A stretch of 64,000 bases of DNA from Kryptolebias marmoratus (Eukaryota; Chordata; Actinopteri; Cyprinodontiformes; Rivulidae). The notes beneath the pieces were generated by a model. The model saw nothing but the letters and a program-made list of their open reading frames with translations, was not told the origin of the DNA and searched no databases. The stretch lies in the NCBI RefSeq assembly GCF_001649575.2, contig NC_051432.1:21276579-21340578 (forward strand). The letters run 5' to 3'. The first letter of the stretch is position 1, and every line of letters starts with the position of its first letter. Made by a program: the position numbers and the translations under genes. This document shows, one piece after another, positions 23,870 through 34,856 of this stretch.

Positions 23870-24489
23870 CTAAATCCACCCCATGGTTTAGTAGCTGGTA
23901 GAACCAGCTTTAGCTGCATTTACCTTACGTTGATATTTTCTGCATGACTTTATCAACCTCACACATGGTTCTGGGGAAATTTTTTGGTCCACTCTTCTTT
24001 ACAACATTGCTTTGGTTCATTGAGGTTTGCAGACACTAGTTTCTGCACAGCTCTCAACGTTTTTATCAAGTGGAGGTCTGAACTTTGACTGGACTATTAC
24101 AACATGGCCGTTCTGTTACAGGTCTGCTGCTGTGTTTGGGATCACTGTTCTGTTGAATGACCCAGTTTGGCCCATGCCCTCATCTGACTCTAGAATACTT
24201 TGTTATACAGAGGAGTTCATAAATGTTTTTGGTTTCTGGCTCAAATTGACCCAGGGATGTCATTGCTGTTCCTGAGAAATGAACAAAACAGGAGGGTTAA
24301 AGATGGCGTCACATTTGACTCTATTTTGGTCTGCAGAGGAGTTTATGGTTGACCCAATGGGACTCTAGGTCCCGTAGCTGCAAAACAAGCTCAAACACCC
24401 CTCCATCAGGTTTGACAGGTGGTATGAGGTGTTTGTGCTGACATGCTGTGCTTGGTTTTTGCCAAACATGGTGCTGTCTGTGCATTATG
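23870..24489 (+). mobile_element. DNA-transposon remnant (non-autonomous fish family)
   Basis: The segment contains 'cactcttctttacaacattg', 'tggaggtctgaactttgact', 'gtttgggatcactgttctgt' and 'gtatgaggtgtttgtgctga', in an order I recognise from an abundant fish DNA-transposon repeat without coding capacity. A short internal duplication is visible: 'tgactctagaatactttg' at 24187 and 'tgactctattttggtctg' at 24316. The family name is not certain. Confidence 0.5.
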
Positions 24490-25441
24490 GTCGAGGCAGC
24501 TGCCCTGAGCTGTGGCTGCAGGGTTGTTGGTACCTTGGCATTCCTGAAACTGGTGGTGGACACACCGGGTGAGGGAAGACATAAAAGCTGAAGAAGGTGT
24601 CCTATCGGGCCTTGTTAGCTGGTAGGACTCAAGAGGCAGCTGAGGGGTACCAGTGGGCCAAGCAGGCTGCAGCCATGGCTGTTGCTGATGGAAAGGCTAG
24701 GGTGTGGGAGGAGTTTGGTGAGGCCTTGGACAGAGACTCTTGATCGGTTCTGAGAAGTTTCTGGCAAACTATCAGGCAGCTGAGACAGGGGAAGCAGCTC
24801 TTTACGAACACTGTGTCTGGTGGAGATGGCGTGCTGTTGACCTCAACTAGTTGACCACAGCTGAGTGTGAAGCAGCTGGGATGAGGATCAGCACCTGAGT
24901 GTTGATCCTTTAAGGCCATGGTGACAGAGTGGTGAAAAGGGAGCTGCTCTGCAAGGCAAAACTCTCTGTTTACTGGTTGGTCTGCGTTCCTGCCCTCACC
25001 TATGGTCATGAACTTTGGGTCGTGACCAAAAGAATGAGATCATGGATACAGGTAGTCAAAATAAATTTTCTCAGCAGGGTAGTTGGGCTCTCCCTTAGAC
25101 TTAGGGTGAGTAGTTTGGTTATCCAGAAGGGACTCTGGGTAGAACCGCTGCTCCTCCACATCGAGAAGAGCCAGCTGAGGTGGTTCGGGCATCTGGTAAG
25201 GATGCCTCCTGGATGCCTCCCTAGGGAGGTGTTCCGGGCATGTCCAACTGGGACAGACCCCGGGTAGACCCAGGACAAGCTGGAGAGACTGCATCTCAGT
25301 TGGCCTGGGAACGCCTTGGAATCCTCCCAGAAGAGCTGGAAGTGGTGGCTGTGGAGAGAGATGTCTGGACTTCCCTGCTCAAGCCGCTGCCCCCACAACC
25401 CGACTGTGGAATAAGTGACAGATAATGGATGGATAAAAAAA
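24490..25441 (+). mobile_element. LINE 3' end (fish Rex/L2-like), 5'-truncated
   Basis: Broken frames encode the C-terminus of a fish non-LTR retrotransposon ORF2. Recognisable pieces are KLSVYWLVCVPALTYGHELW and RSQ-type 'KSQLRWFGHLVRMPPG' at 24950-25200. Later pieces (LAWERLGILPEELE) lie in a different frame, so the copy is frameshifted. It ends in an ATGGATGG-type tail and an A-run (25424-25439), as these LINEs do. The left edge abuts the DNA-transposon remnant near 24490. It is not functional. Confidence 0.7.
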
Positions 25442-26304
25442 TTGAGTCACACAGTGTAACCTGAGCCAGCATTAGTCATAAGCTTTATCAACAGAAAAGG
25501 TTTAAATTCTGACCTTGAGTGTCTGTATTTCAAACTGAGGTTTGTCGTGTTAATACTGGGCTAGGAGATAATTACACAGAGATTAGGACAGAAATAATGA
25601 AGATATGTCAGCGGGACTGAACAGACCGTTGGTAAAGGAGGGGCAGGACATGACAGAACAATGTGGGCTGCCAATCAAAGACAAACAGAGTCAGCAGATT
25701 CTGTTTCACATGGAGAAAGCTATCTAATGATAACATTAACAAAAGTGTTGTGTTTATATTTTTGTTCCGTGTATTAGAGAAAATTAAATCAAATGCATGG
25801 AAAATAATATACATCCTGTATTCCAAAAAACAGACATAGAGTCATTTCAGAATAATTTTCAACAAAAATCACAAGGAATTTTAACATCCTAATGAAAATG
25901 TTTCAGCAACTCATATTTAAATATTACTAAGTACCACTTCAGAGGTAAAAAATAAATAAATAATAAGCAGACCCTCCTTTGGTCCTGATGCAGCTCTAAA
26001 AAGGTGAGTGATTGGTTTACAAGAGTCTTAGAAATAAAGTTATTTTATAAATCAGAAAGGCTGAAACTTCTTTCTTGATTTTATTAAACAGACAAGAAGC
26101 AGTGTTAAAGTTCTGAGAAACCACTGACAAATTAACTAATAAGAAGGTCATGAAAAGAAAAATTTAACTTTTTGCTTTTTTTAAAAAATTAAATTCTACT
26201 GCCACTTCATCCGTGAACGTTGACAACTTAAGGGGGGTACAACTGAACATAAAATAAAACAGAATATAACTTAAAATAGTAGCATATGGGTGTTAATCAT
26301 TTTA
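25442..26304. other. Intergenic DNA, no gene seen
   Basis: AT-rich sequence without a supported open frame, RNA or repeat. It ends at the insertion site of BEL element 2. Confidence 0.5.
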
Positions 26305-26309
26305 CTGTC
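26305..26309. repeat. Target-site duplication of BEL element 2, left copy
   Basis: CTGTC directly before the 5' LTR. The same five bases follow the 3' LTR at 33701-33705. Confidence 0.9.
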
Positions 26310-26814
26310 TGTAATGGATAGTGAATCATTTTAATTAAGTTCCCAAAAAATGCAAATCTGTAATTATTTATTGTAAATTATTTAAGTATGTTGCAGATTG
26401 TTTAACGATATTTGTTTGTTTGATTACCACTGTTGATTTGTATTTTAATTGTATCTGCACTTTGTAAAGTTTGTTTTGTACCTCACGGGCTGCCGTAGCT
26501 GATGAGGGCAGGACCTATATAAGCCGGCGAATCATAATGCGAACAAACAAACTGTCAAAGGTGCTTGAAGCTACCAAAACTTAGGTGTTCCCCGGTGAAG
26601 GCAGCGAGGTACGTTTTATTTTATTTCGTTGTTTGTGTATTGTAAGTTTATGTTTATATTCTAATTTGTGTATCTGTTTAGTTTTCACGGTGATGATGTC
26701 TGAGGTGATTATGATGACTGACGTATGATGATCCACCTCAAAGAAAATAAACAAACTTTGAAAATTCACCCGTCGAGACCGCGCAATTCATTCTAGTGCT
26801 GGGGAGCAGCTACA
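26310..26814 (+). repeat. 5' LTR of BEL element 2
   Basis: 505 bp, from TGTAATGG to GCTACA. A TATA box (TATATAAG, 26516-26523) marks the probable U3/R promoter, and AATAAA at 26746-26751 is a possible LTR poly(A) signal. It differs from the 3' LTR at a handful of single bases. Confidence 0.95.
26516..26523 (+). promoter_or_regulatory. LTR TATA box of BEL element 2
   Basis: TATATAAG inside the 5' LTR; the same motif is at 33402-33409 in the 3' LTR. The copy in the 3' LTR points toward nans copy 2 about 2.7 kb downstream. Confidence 0.6.
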
Positions 26815-27195
26815 GTGAAAACTCGAGGCTTCCGTGTGTCGCCTTCCATGGACGGTGAAACGTTTGGATCAGGACATCAGCCGAAGTTTGACGCTGCGGA
26901 GTCAACGCCGCCATGAGGAGCTTTTCTTCGCGGTGGATCTAAGTTCGCTTCAGAAACTGAATTCGACAGATGATCGTTGGCACGGTGAGAAATTGACTGA
27001 TCAACCAAAGCGGAAACAGCTTGGAGATGACGTCACGTGACTGTTATTGGCGTTTATGAAATTACGCCGAATTACTCGAAGGTAACTGGAATAAATAAAT
27101 AAATAAATAAATAAAAAATTAGGATGTGTCTTTTGCAAGCATTTTGAATGTGGGTTTAATTTCACTGTAAGGTTTAGGTCATTGTAAGAGTTAAG

Positions 27196-30100
27196 ATGTC
27201 ACTGCCAAGTGAAAAGGGACTTTCTGCTGACGATTTGTGTGCTGAAGAAAAGCCAAAAGGACAAGAGTTGGTTTCAGGTCCACGGACAAGAAAGTTAACT
27301 GGAAAAGGAGAGCAGTACAGAGAATCAGAATCTGCAAAACAGACAAAGGCATTTCTTAAATCTTATGTATCCTGGAAACAAATTGCCAGAGAAGCCAGGA
27401 AGAAATTAAAAGGTTTCTGCTCTCAGGAGAATCTGGATGAAATAAATCAGCAAGTCCAAAACGGTCTTGATAAAGTGAAACAGAATTATGAGTTTCTTCA
27501 ACGTAATTGTTTAAATACTCCAGATATTGTGCAGAAACTAGATGCCTGTACTATATTAACAAATGAGATTTATGATCTTGTGTGTAAGCGTTTGGAAGGG
27601 AGTATTGTTGAAGAAAATTTCAATCCAGAAGTTGAAAAGGAAAGGGTACGAGAAATCTTAAATAGAGATGAATATCGGTCTGTTTTTGGAGAAGTCTCTA
27701 CTGAAAGTTCTTCATGTACATGTGGTTCATCAATTACCAGCTCCAAAGTTTCTCAGGAGCGGGTAATGGCAGAAGCTGATCTTGCAGCCAAAAATGTTCA
27801 AGTTGGATCTATGTTGGAGATTGAAGCTCAACATGCTAAAGTCAGTAAACTTGAATGTGAGTGGAAATGTCATGAGTCCCAGATTATGGCAGAAATGAAG
27901 CGGAAGGAGGCTGAAGTGCTGCAGCAACTTGATGAGGAGAAGAGCAAGTTAAAGGTAATGGAAATGGATATGGAAGTTAAAATGGCTGCAGCACGGGTTG
28001 ATGTTTATAGCAGACTTGATGATGGTGTTGAAAGGGAAAATCTTGATTCTAAGCCTGAAGTTAAATCAGTGCAACCTCTAAAACGCAAAAGAAAGTCAAC
28101 TGCAAGGGTTGCAACTATGCCACCTCACGTTTGCTCTGAGAATCCTGCAGTAAACTTGGCTGAAGCCTTAACAAGCTCGTTAAGTTTAAGCCGCCTTCCT
28201 GTTCCTGTACCTGCCATATTCTCAGGTGACCCTTTGAAATTTGTGGACTTTAAGATATCATTTACAACTTTAATTGGTTCAAAATCCATCTCTGCTGGGG
28301 AAAAAATGCTGTATCTGAAAAGTCATCTTTCTGGAGAAGCCCGGAGGGCTGTAGAAGGTTTCTTTTACAGAAGCTCTGAGGACGCATATGAAGGTGCTTG
28401 GTCAGTTCTTCAGGAGAGATATGGAAACCCATTTGTAATTCAAAAGGCATTTAGGGATAAACTTAAGTTATGGCCAAAGATTGCACCAAATGATCCATTG
28501 TGTCTCAGAGATTTTGCTGACTTTTTGAAAAGTTGTGAAGAGGCCATGCCTCAAGTAAAAGGACTGTCCATCTTAAATGATTGTGAAGAAAATCATAAGA
28601 TGTTGAAGAAGTTACCAGACTGGGTTGTACGTAAATGGAGTAGAATTGTTGTTGAAGTACTTGATGCATGTGGGGAATATCCATCCTTTGAATGTTTTTC
28701 TAGATTCATACAAAAGGAAGCGCGCATAGCATGTAATCCTATTGCTTCTCCATTTTTGTTAAAGTCTAGAACTTCAAGCGATCTTTCCAGAAAAGCAAAG
28801 GCTCTTAGTACCAGTACAGAGTTCAAGAAACAAGAAACTGTTCATGTTCTGAAATCTAAACTGCCTTGCTTGGTTTGTACAGACATGTCGCACAGTGTTG
28901 CTAAATGCCCTAAATTTGCAGCTAAATCAATGGAAGACAAAAGGTCATTTATATATCAGAACCATCTTTGTTTTGGATGCTTGAGAAAAGGACATTTATT
29001 GAAAGATTGTAAAACGCGCCATGTTTGTGGGGAGTGTAGACGGCATCATCCTACTTGTTTGCACCAGGAGAGAGTGAGATCTCAGGATGCTGCTCAGCAG
29101 TGTTCCATCTCTCCAGAAGAATCACCTCAAGTTTCTCACAGCATTTTGTCCCATGCACTCACTCGAAACCTTTCTGCAACATCAAGTATTGTTCCAGTGT
29201 TTTTGTCCTCTGTGAAGGATCCTGGAAAGGAAATACTTACTTATGCACTCCTTGATACTCAGAGCGACTCCTCCTTTGTCTTAGAAGATTTTGTGAAAAA
29301 CTTGACTGTTGAAACAAAACCAGTACAGTTAAAACTTAGTACCATGGTTTCTATTGATACACCTGTTTCAAGTCAAATTGTGTCTGACTTACAGATTCGG
29401 AGCTTTTTCTCTGATAAATGTATAAGGTTGCGGCAAGCATATGCACGTGACTTCATTCCAGTTGATACATCTTGCATACCAAGTAGAAGTACAGCATTAC
29501 AGTGGCCTCACCTTAAACATCTGGCTGGCAAAATGCCTGCTTTACAAGACTGTGAAGTAGGTTTACTCATTGGGTTTGACTGTCCTTCTGCTTTGGCTCC
29601 CTTGGAAGTTGTTGTTGGTGGGGAAAATGAACCCTTTGCTCAAAAAACATCTCTGGGTTGGAGTATTATTGGGGCAGCTAATCCACATCTGGATCGACAA
29701 GGTAACCAAAGATTTGTACATAGAGTGATGGTGAAAGAAATGCCAGCTCCACTAACGTCTGATGTTTTAAAGGCTCTGGAGTTGGATTTCAATGAAAGGG
29801 GCCCAGAAGGAAAATGTGTTTCTCAAGATGACATTCGGTTTATACAACTTATGAGTGAAAATATTACACAGAAAGATGATGGCCATTTGGAGATGCCTCT
29901 TCCATTTAAAACACCCTGCCTTCCTGTGCTGCCAAATAATAAGAAGCTGGCTACTGTTCGTTTACAACATCTGAAGAGAAGGCTAAAGAAAAATGATCAG
30001 TTCTACAATCATTATAAAACATTTATGGAGTCTATCATTAGCTGTGGTGATGCTGAACTAGCTCCTGAGGCAAACGCTAATGATTGTGTGTGGTACTTAC

Positions 30101-33090
30101 CTCATCATGGGGTGTACCATTCAAAGAAACCAGATAAGTTGAGAGTGGTGTTTGACTGCTCAGCTAAATTTCGTGGTACCTCTTTGAATGATACCTTGTT
30201 GACTGGTCCAGATTTGATAAACTCTTTAATTGGAATCCTTCTGCGCTTCAGAAAAGAAGCTGTTGCTATTATTTGTGACATTGAAAGGAGGTTCCACCAG
30301 TTTTATGTTCCATCAAAGCATCGTTGTTACCTCAGGTTCCTATGGTGGGAGCAAGGAGATTTGGAGAGTGAGCCTAAAGAGTATCAAATGAAGGTTCACC
30401 TTTTTGGTGCTGCCTCCTCTCCAGGCTGTGCTAATTTTGGTTTGAAATATTTAGCACAACAGCAGAAATTAAAGTTTCCAGCTGCAGCGGCATTTGTGGA
30501 GAATAATTTTTATGTTGATGATGGGTTAATAAGTGTCCCTACAGCTAATGATGCCACCAAACTAATAACTGAAGCACAGAAACTCTGCAAAGAAGGTGGT
30601 TTGAGACTCCACAAATTTAATTCAAACAGATCTGAAGTCCTGAGCTGTGTGAATCCATCTGAGAGAGCCACAAGTGTCGTTTTTGCTGATCTCAAGCCTG
30701 ATTTGGCGCTTACTGAACATACCTTAGGTATACGATGGCATGTCAAAACTGACTGTTTGGGTTTTCACATTGATCTGAGGGACAAACCTGATACACGCCG
30801 TGGTATTTTGTCAGTAATAGCCTCTCTGTATGATCCACTAGGATTTCTTTCTCCTTTCATTATGAATGGAAAACGCATTCTACAAGATCTGTGCTGCAGA
30901 AGTATTGGGTGGGATGACTCTCTGCCTGAGGACTTGCATGTACGGTGGGAGAAGTGGAAGTTCAGCCTTCAGGATGTGGAGAAATTAATGATACACAGAT
31001 GTTATCATCCACAAGGATTTGGAAACATTGTTAAAACAGAACTACATCACTTCTCAGATGCTAGCAACCTAGCATATGGTGCATGCTCCTACCTCAGATT
31101 TGAGAATGAAAAAGGTGAAATTCATTGTGTTTTGATCATGGCTAAAGCCAGAGTGGCTCCTTTGAAGATTACAACTATTCCTCGGCTCGAGCTTTCAGCT
31201 GCAGTGGTTGCTGCTAAGCTGAGTGTGTTGTTAAAATCAGAGCTTGATATGAAGATGGATGCAGAGTTTTTCTGGACAGATTCACAAGTTGTGTTGTCGT
31301 ATATTAATAATGAAGCACGACGGTTTCATGTATTTGTGGCAAATCGGGTCCAGATAATCAGAGAGAACACAAATCCAAATCAATGGAATTATGTTGACAC
31401 CACAGAAAATCCAGCAGATCATGCATCTAGAGGGCTGTGTGCCGCTGAGATTTTGACCACTAACTGGCTAACAGGTCCTGAATTTTTGTGGGAAAGGGAG
31501 ATAAAAAGGGAATTAAAATCTTGCCCTGATCTGTTAGTTGGTGACCCAGAGGTTAAAACTGTTCAGGCATTTGTGACGACAACAGAAGACACTGCAGATT
31601 TTCTGGAAAGTTTCACTAGATTTTCATCCTGGTCAACACTGATTAAAGTAGTAGCCAGAATCAAAAGACTTGGACACAGAAATGAATGTTATTCAAACGT
31701 GGTGAGTGTTAAAGAACGTGAAGATGCTGTTAAATCGGTGGTGAAGCTTGTACAAAAACAGGCCTTTGGCTCAGAGATGAAGTTGCTGAAAAGAGGAGAG
31801 AATCTTCCACGTTCCAGCCCTCTGTTTCATTTAAATCCATTTATGGAAGATGGTTTGTTACGGGTTGGTGGAAGATTAAAACATTCATCTCTTAGTGAAG
31901 ATTTTAAATATCCACTGATTTTGCCAAAGAACAGCCATATCACCCATCTTATTTTGTCTTACTGTCACACTCAGGTATGCCATCAAGGCAGAGGTCAAAC
32001 TCAAATGCAGCTCAGGATAAATGGGTTTTGGATTATTGGCTGCAGCAGGTTGGTGGCTAAAATGATTCATAAATGTGTGCAGTGTAGGAAGCTCAGACGA
32101 CCAGTGGAAGAACAGCTTATGGCTGAGTTTCCAAAACAACGCTTGGAAGCATCTGCACCATTTACATATTGTGGAATGGACTGTTTTGGTCCTTTTGTCG
32201 TTAAAAGAAATCGTAAGGAACACAAGAGGTATGGGTTGGTGTTCACCTGCCTCTATTCAAGAGCTGTTCACATTGAAATGTTGGATGATTTGTCCACAGA
32301 TTCCTTTATTAATGGCCTGCGCTGTTTCATTAGTTTGAGGGGAGCTGTTCGCCAGATATATTGCGATCAAGGAAGAAATTTTGTAGGAGCACAAAATGAG
32401 CTAAAGCAGTGTGATCCTAAATATCTGGAGTCTTTTCTAGCAGAGAACCAATGTGAGTTCATTTTTAATGCTCCATCAGCAAGTCATGCTGGTGGTGTTT
32501 GGGAGCGTCAGATACGCACCATTCGAAATGTGTTGGCCTTCACTCTCTCTCAAAACCTGGGGAAACTTGATGATGCTTCATTAAGAACTTTCTTTTATGA
32601 AGCCATGGCTATAATTAATAGTCGTCCTTTAACATTAAAGGAAATAAATGACCCTGGTTCTCTTGAACCTTTAACTCCTAATCATTTGCTTCAAATGAAA
32701 TCTGAGTCTGCCCTGCCTCCAGCAGGAGCATTTGTGAGAGAAGATATTTATTCTTCAAAACGTTGGCGCCGTGTACAGTTTCTGGTTGAACAGTTTTGGA
32801 GTCGGTGGAAGAGAGAATACCTCCAGAATATCTCCATTAGACAAAAGTGGCATGTAATTCGGCGCAATCTAAAGGTAAATGATGTTGTAATTGTCAAAGA
32901 GGATTTTCTCCCAAGAAATAGGTGGCTGTTGGGCCGTGTTGTGGAAACGATTACTGATAGTGATGGCTTGGTTAGAAGAGTGAAGTTGAGAACAGGAGAA
33001 CAAACATCAGGAAGGGATATTATCTCAAAGAGTTCAGTGATAGAAAGACCAGTGCAAAAGTTGGTGGTATTATTGGAAAGTGACTTGTAA
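27196..33090 (+). CDS. BEL/Pao gag-pol polyprotein, intact (1964 residues)
   Basis: One open frame starts at ATG 27196. Gag occupies roughly residues 1-640, with a long charged coiled-coil-like stretch at about 195-290 and Cys/His zinc-knuckle motifs (CLVCTDMSHSVAKC near 556, CFGCLRKGHLLKDC near 592). The aspartic protease motif LLDTQSDSSF lies near 685. Reverse transcriptase has its first acidic residue in CDIERRFHQF near 1028 and the YVDD box at 1106-1109. RNase H starts near FSDASNLAYG (1286). Integrase has a His/Cys domain, then Asp 1662 (MDCFGPF), Asp 1724 (CDQGRNF) and Glu 1770 (GGVWERQI), followed by the BEL-type LTPNHLLQMKS tail. No frameshift separates gag and pol, as is usual for the BEL group. 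No envelope-like frame follows. The leader before the ATG (26815-27195) is non-coding. Confidence 0.95.
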   Translation: MSLPSEKGLSADDLCAEEKPKGQELVSGPRTRKLTGKGEQYRESESAKQTKAFLKSYVSWKQIAREARKKLKGFCSQENLDEINQQVQNGLDKVKQNYEFLQRNCLNTPDIVQKLDACTILTNEIYDLVCKRLEGSIVEENFNPEVEKERVREILNRDEYRSVFGEVSTESSSCTCGSSITSSKVSQERVMAEADLAAKNVQVGSMLEIEAQHAKVSKLECEWKCHESQIMAEMKRKEAEVLQQLDEEKSKLKVMEMDMEVKMAAARVDVYSRLDDGVERENLDSKPEVKSVQPLKRKRKSTARVATMPPHVCSENPAVNLAEALTSSLSLSRLPVPVPAIFSGDPLKFVDFKISFTTLIGSKSISAGEKMLYLKSHLSGEARRAVEGFFYRSSEDAYEGAWSVLQERYGNPFVIQKAFRDKLKLWPKIAPNDPLCLRDFADFLKSCEEAMPQVKGLSILNDCEENHKMLKKLPDWVVRKWSRIVVEVLDACGEYPSFECFSRFIQKEARIACNPIASPFLLKSRTSSDLSRKAKALSTSTEFKKQETVHVLKSKLPCLVCTDMSHSVAKCPKFAAKSMEDKRSFIYQNHLCFGCLRKGHLLKDCKTRHVCGECRRHHPTCLHQERVRSQDAAQQCSISPEESPQVSHSILSHALTRNLSATSSIVPVFLSSVKDPGKEILTYALLDTQSDSSFVLEDFVKNLTVETKPVQLKLSTMVSIDTPVSSQIVSDLQIRSFFSDKCIRLRQAYARDFIPVDTSCIPSRSTALQWPHLKHLAGKMPALQDCEVGLLIGFDCPSALAPLEVVVGGENEPFAQKTSLGWSIIGAANPHLDRQGNQRFVHRVMVKEMPAPLTSDVLKALELDFNERGPEGKCVSQDDIRFIQLMSENITQKDDGHLEMPLPFKTPCLPVLPNNKKLATVRLQHLKRRLKKNDQFYNHYKTFMESIISCGDAELAPEANANDCVWYLPHHGVYHSKKPDKLRVVFDCSAKFRGTSLNDTLLTGPDLINSLIGILLRFRKEAVAIICDIERRFHQFYVPSKHRCYLRFLWWEQGDLESEPKEYQMKVHLFGAASSPGCANFGLKYLAQQQKLKFPAAAAFVENNFYVDDGLISVPTANDATKLITEAQKLCKEGGLRLHKFNSNRSEVLSCVNPSERATSVVFADLKPDLALTEHTLGIRWHVKTDCLGFHIDLRDKPDTRRGILSVIASLYDPLGFLSPFIMNGKRILQDLCCRSIGWDDSLPEDLHVRWEKWKFSLQDVEKLMIHRCYHPQGFGNIVKTELHHFSDASNLAYGACSYLRFENEKGEIHCVLIMAKARVAPLKITTIPRLELSAAVVAAKLSVLLKSELDMKMDAEFFWTDSQVVLSYINNEARRFHVFVANRVQIIRENTNPNQWNYVDTTENPADHASRGLCAAEILTTNWLTGPEFLWEREIKRELKSCPDLLVGDPEVKTVQAFVTTTEDTADFLESFTRFSSWSTLIKVVARIKRLGHRNECYSNVVSVKEREDAVKSVVKLVQKQAFGSEMKLLKRGENLPRSSPLFHLNPFMEDGLLRVGGRLKHSSLSEDFKYPLILPKNSHITHLILSYCHTQVCHQGRGQTQMQLRINGFWIIGCSRLVAKMIHKCVQCRKLRRPVEEQLMAEFPKQRLEASAPFTYCGMDCFGPFVVKRNRKEHKRYGLVFTCLYSRAVHIEMLDDLSTDSFINGLRCFISLRGAVRQIYCDQGRNFVGAQNELKQCDPKYLESFLAENQCEFIFNAPSASHAGGVWERQIRTIRNVLAFTLSQNLGKLDDASLRTFFYEAMAIINSRPLTLKEINDPGSLEPLTPNHLLQMKSESALPPAGAFVREDIYSSKRWRRVQFLVEQFWSRWKREYLQNISIRQKWHVIRRNLKVNDVVIVKEDFLPRNRWLLGRVVETITDSDGLVRRVKLRTGEQTSGRDIISKSSVIERPVQKLVVLLESDL

Positions 33091-33195
33091 ACTGAATGTA
33101 CACAAACAAGTATGTTTTAAACAATCTGCATGGTTTAAGGGAAGCTTTAAAATAATGCATGATTTTGGCAATAGTTCATGCATTATTGGTGGGAG

Positions 33196-33700
33196 TGTAA
33201 TGGATAGTGAATCATTTTAATTAAGTTCCCTAAAAATGCAAATCTGTAATTATTTATTGTAAATTATTTAAGTATGTTGCAGATTGTTTAACGATATTTG
33301 TTTGTTTGATTACCACTGTTGATTTGTATTTTAATTGTATCTGCACTTTGTAAAGTTTGTTTTGTACCTCACGGGCTGCCGTAGCTGATGAGGGCAGGAC
33401 CTATATAAGCCGGCAAATCATAATGCGAACAAACAAACTGTCAAAGGTGCTTGAAGCTACCAAAATTTAGGTGTTCCCCGGTGAAGCCAGCGAGGTACGT
33501 TTTATTTTATTTCGTTGTCTGTGTATTGTAAGTTTATGTTTATATTCTAATTTGTGTATCTGTTTAGTTTTCACAGTGATGATGTCTGAGGTGATTATGA
33601 TGACTGACGTATGATGATCCACCTCAAAGAAAATAAACAAACTTTGAAAATTCACCCGTCGAGACCGCGCAATTCATTCTAGTGCTGGGGAGCAGCTACA
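33196..33700 (+). repeat. 3' LTR of BEL element 2
   Basis: 505 bp matching 26310-26814 apart from about six substitutions. It is followed by CTGTC, the right half of the target-site duplication (33701-33705). Confidence 0.95.
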
Positions 33701-33705
33701 CTGTC

Positions 33706-34856
33706 AATTTTATTGGGTCTGTAAATGGGTGGATAGGTGGCTATTATCAAATATGTCTATTTAAAAACAAATACAACAGATCAGTTTAAATAAGTTTAGT
33801 TTATCATTTTTTAACTCAAAAACTAATAACAGTGATAGTATGGTTCAAACAAAAGTAAACTGAACTCAAAGCTCAAGTGAAACAAATTAAGTCAAAGTAA
33901 ACTAAAACGGAACAAAACAGAATGTTAAATGATGTAATTCAGAGGCAGAACAAAGAACAACAAGTAAAACACACATATCAATTCAATTTGGGGAAGTTAT
34001 AAAAAAGAGAAGTCACTATTGTGATGGCTGAAATTAAACCCCGGTGTGACAATAAAAAAAAAGGGAAGCATCCAAACCCAAATCCCCAAGTGCAATCACT
34101 AATAAAATAAAACAGAAAATAACAAACAGAACAAAATCAAAATAACACAATATAAATCATGACCACAGAAACTCCACAAAACCAAAGTCAGAAACATTCC
34201 GAATTGAAGCCTTAACCTAAAGATTTTATACTTGAGAGCTGGTGTATGTTGTTTTATTTGTGCGGCTTTAGGCTTTTCTGTTGGATTGTTTAGTTTGTAT
34301 TGGCAATGGACAACAATGTTTTTTCATTCATTCTGAGAATTCAGAAAGAATGAATACCTGCTAATAGATCTCTCACCAGACAAGCACAGGTGTGTTAACA
34401 AGGATCGTACTTCTTGAAATGTTCTTTCTCATGAGGTTAACAAGTGCATTTTTTAAGATAAATACATACTGTAATTATCCCATCTGCTTTTGCAAAGGAT
34501 TAAAACACTTGAACAACTTGTCATCAAGTTGTTCAAAGGATTAAAACACTTGAACAACTTGTCATCAAGTTCTGTCAGTTTGTTCTAAGGGACCAGGGTT
34601 TGAGAAACACTAAGTACCAGCAAACACAGGTGAAGTTCCACCCTAGTTTAATATATCCAAGTTAGTCTTAGCACTTCAGTCAACATGTCTGCTTTAAACA
34701 AAAATACATTTTCATCTTTGGCATTGTTTGACTGGTCTGTTGAAAAAATGTTCTAAAGTTCCCACCCGTGTTTTTTTTTTTTTGTCCTATTGTTTAGTTG
34801 GATTGCAAAGAATTTCACTGAAATAGTTTCACTCACTTGTATTCCTTTGCATCTGG
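33706..34856. other. Intergenic DNA between BEL element 2 and the nans exon remnant
   Basis: No gene recognised. A-rich tracts, a tandem hairpin repeat at 34493-34571 and a T12 run near 34770 are the only structures. No remnants of nans exons 1-5 could be made out by eye. Confidence 0.5.
34493..34571. repeat. 41-bp tandem duplication containing a perfect hairpin
   Basis: A 38-base stretch at 34493-34530 recurs exactly at 34534-34571. The first unit holds a 12-bp perfect inverted repeat (34509-34520 with 34525-34536, loop TCAT). The second unit lacks the last arm bases, so only one hairpin is complete. Confidence 0.8.

Larger units (their letters stand above)
26310..33700 (+). mobile_element. 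Complete BEL/Pao LTR retrotransposon 2
   Basis: The 7391-bp element has two 505-bp LTRs that differ at about six positions by my count (roughly 1.2%). It has a CTGTC target-site duplication and a purine-rich GGTGGGAG just before the 3' LTR. A leader (26815-27195) precedes one uninterrupted gag-pol frame. Every catalytic motif expected for protease, reverse transcriptase, RNase H and integrase is visible. It inserted between nans copies 1 and 2. The low LTR divergence makes it young, and coding integrity suggests recent activity; actual mobility is not shown by sequence. Confidence 0.95.

Noticed and set aside
26581..26769. Minus-strand 62-codon frame repeated at 33467-33655
   Set aside because: It is the antisense of the two LTR copies, which explains its duplication.
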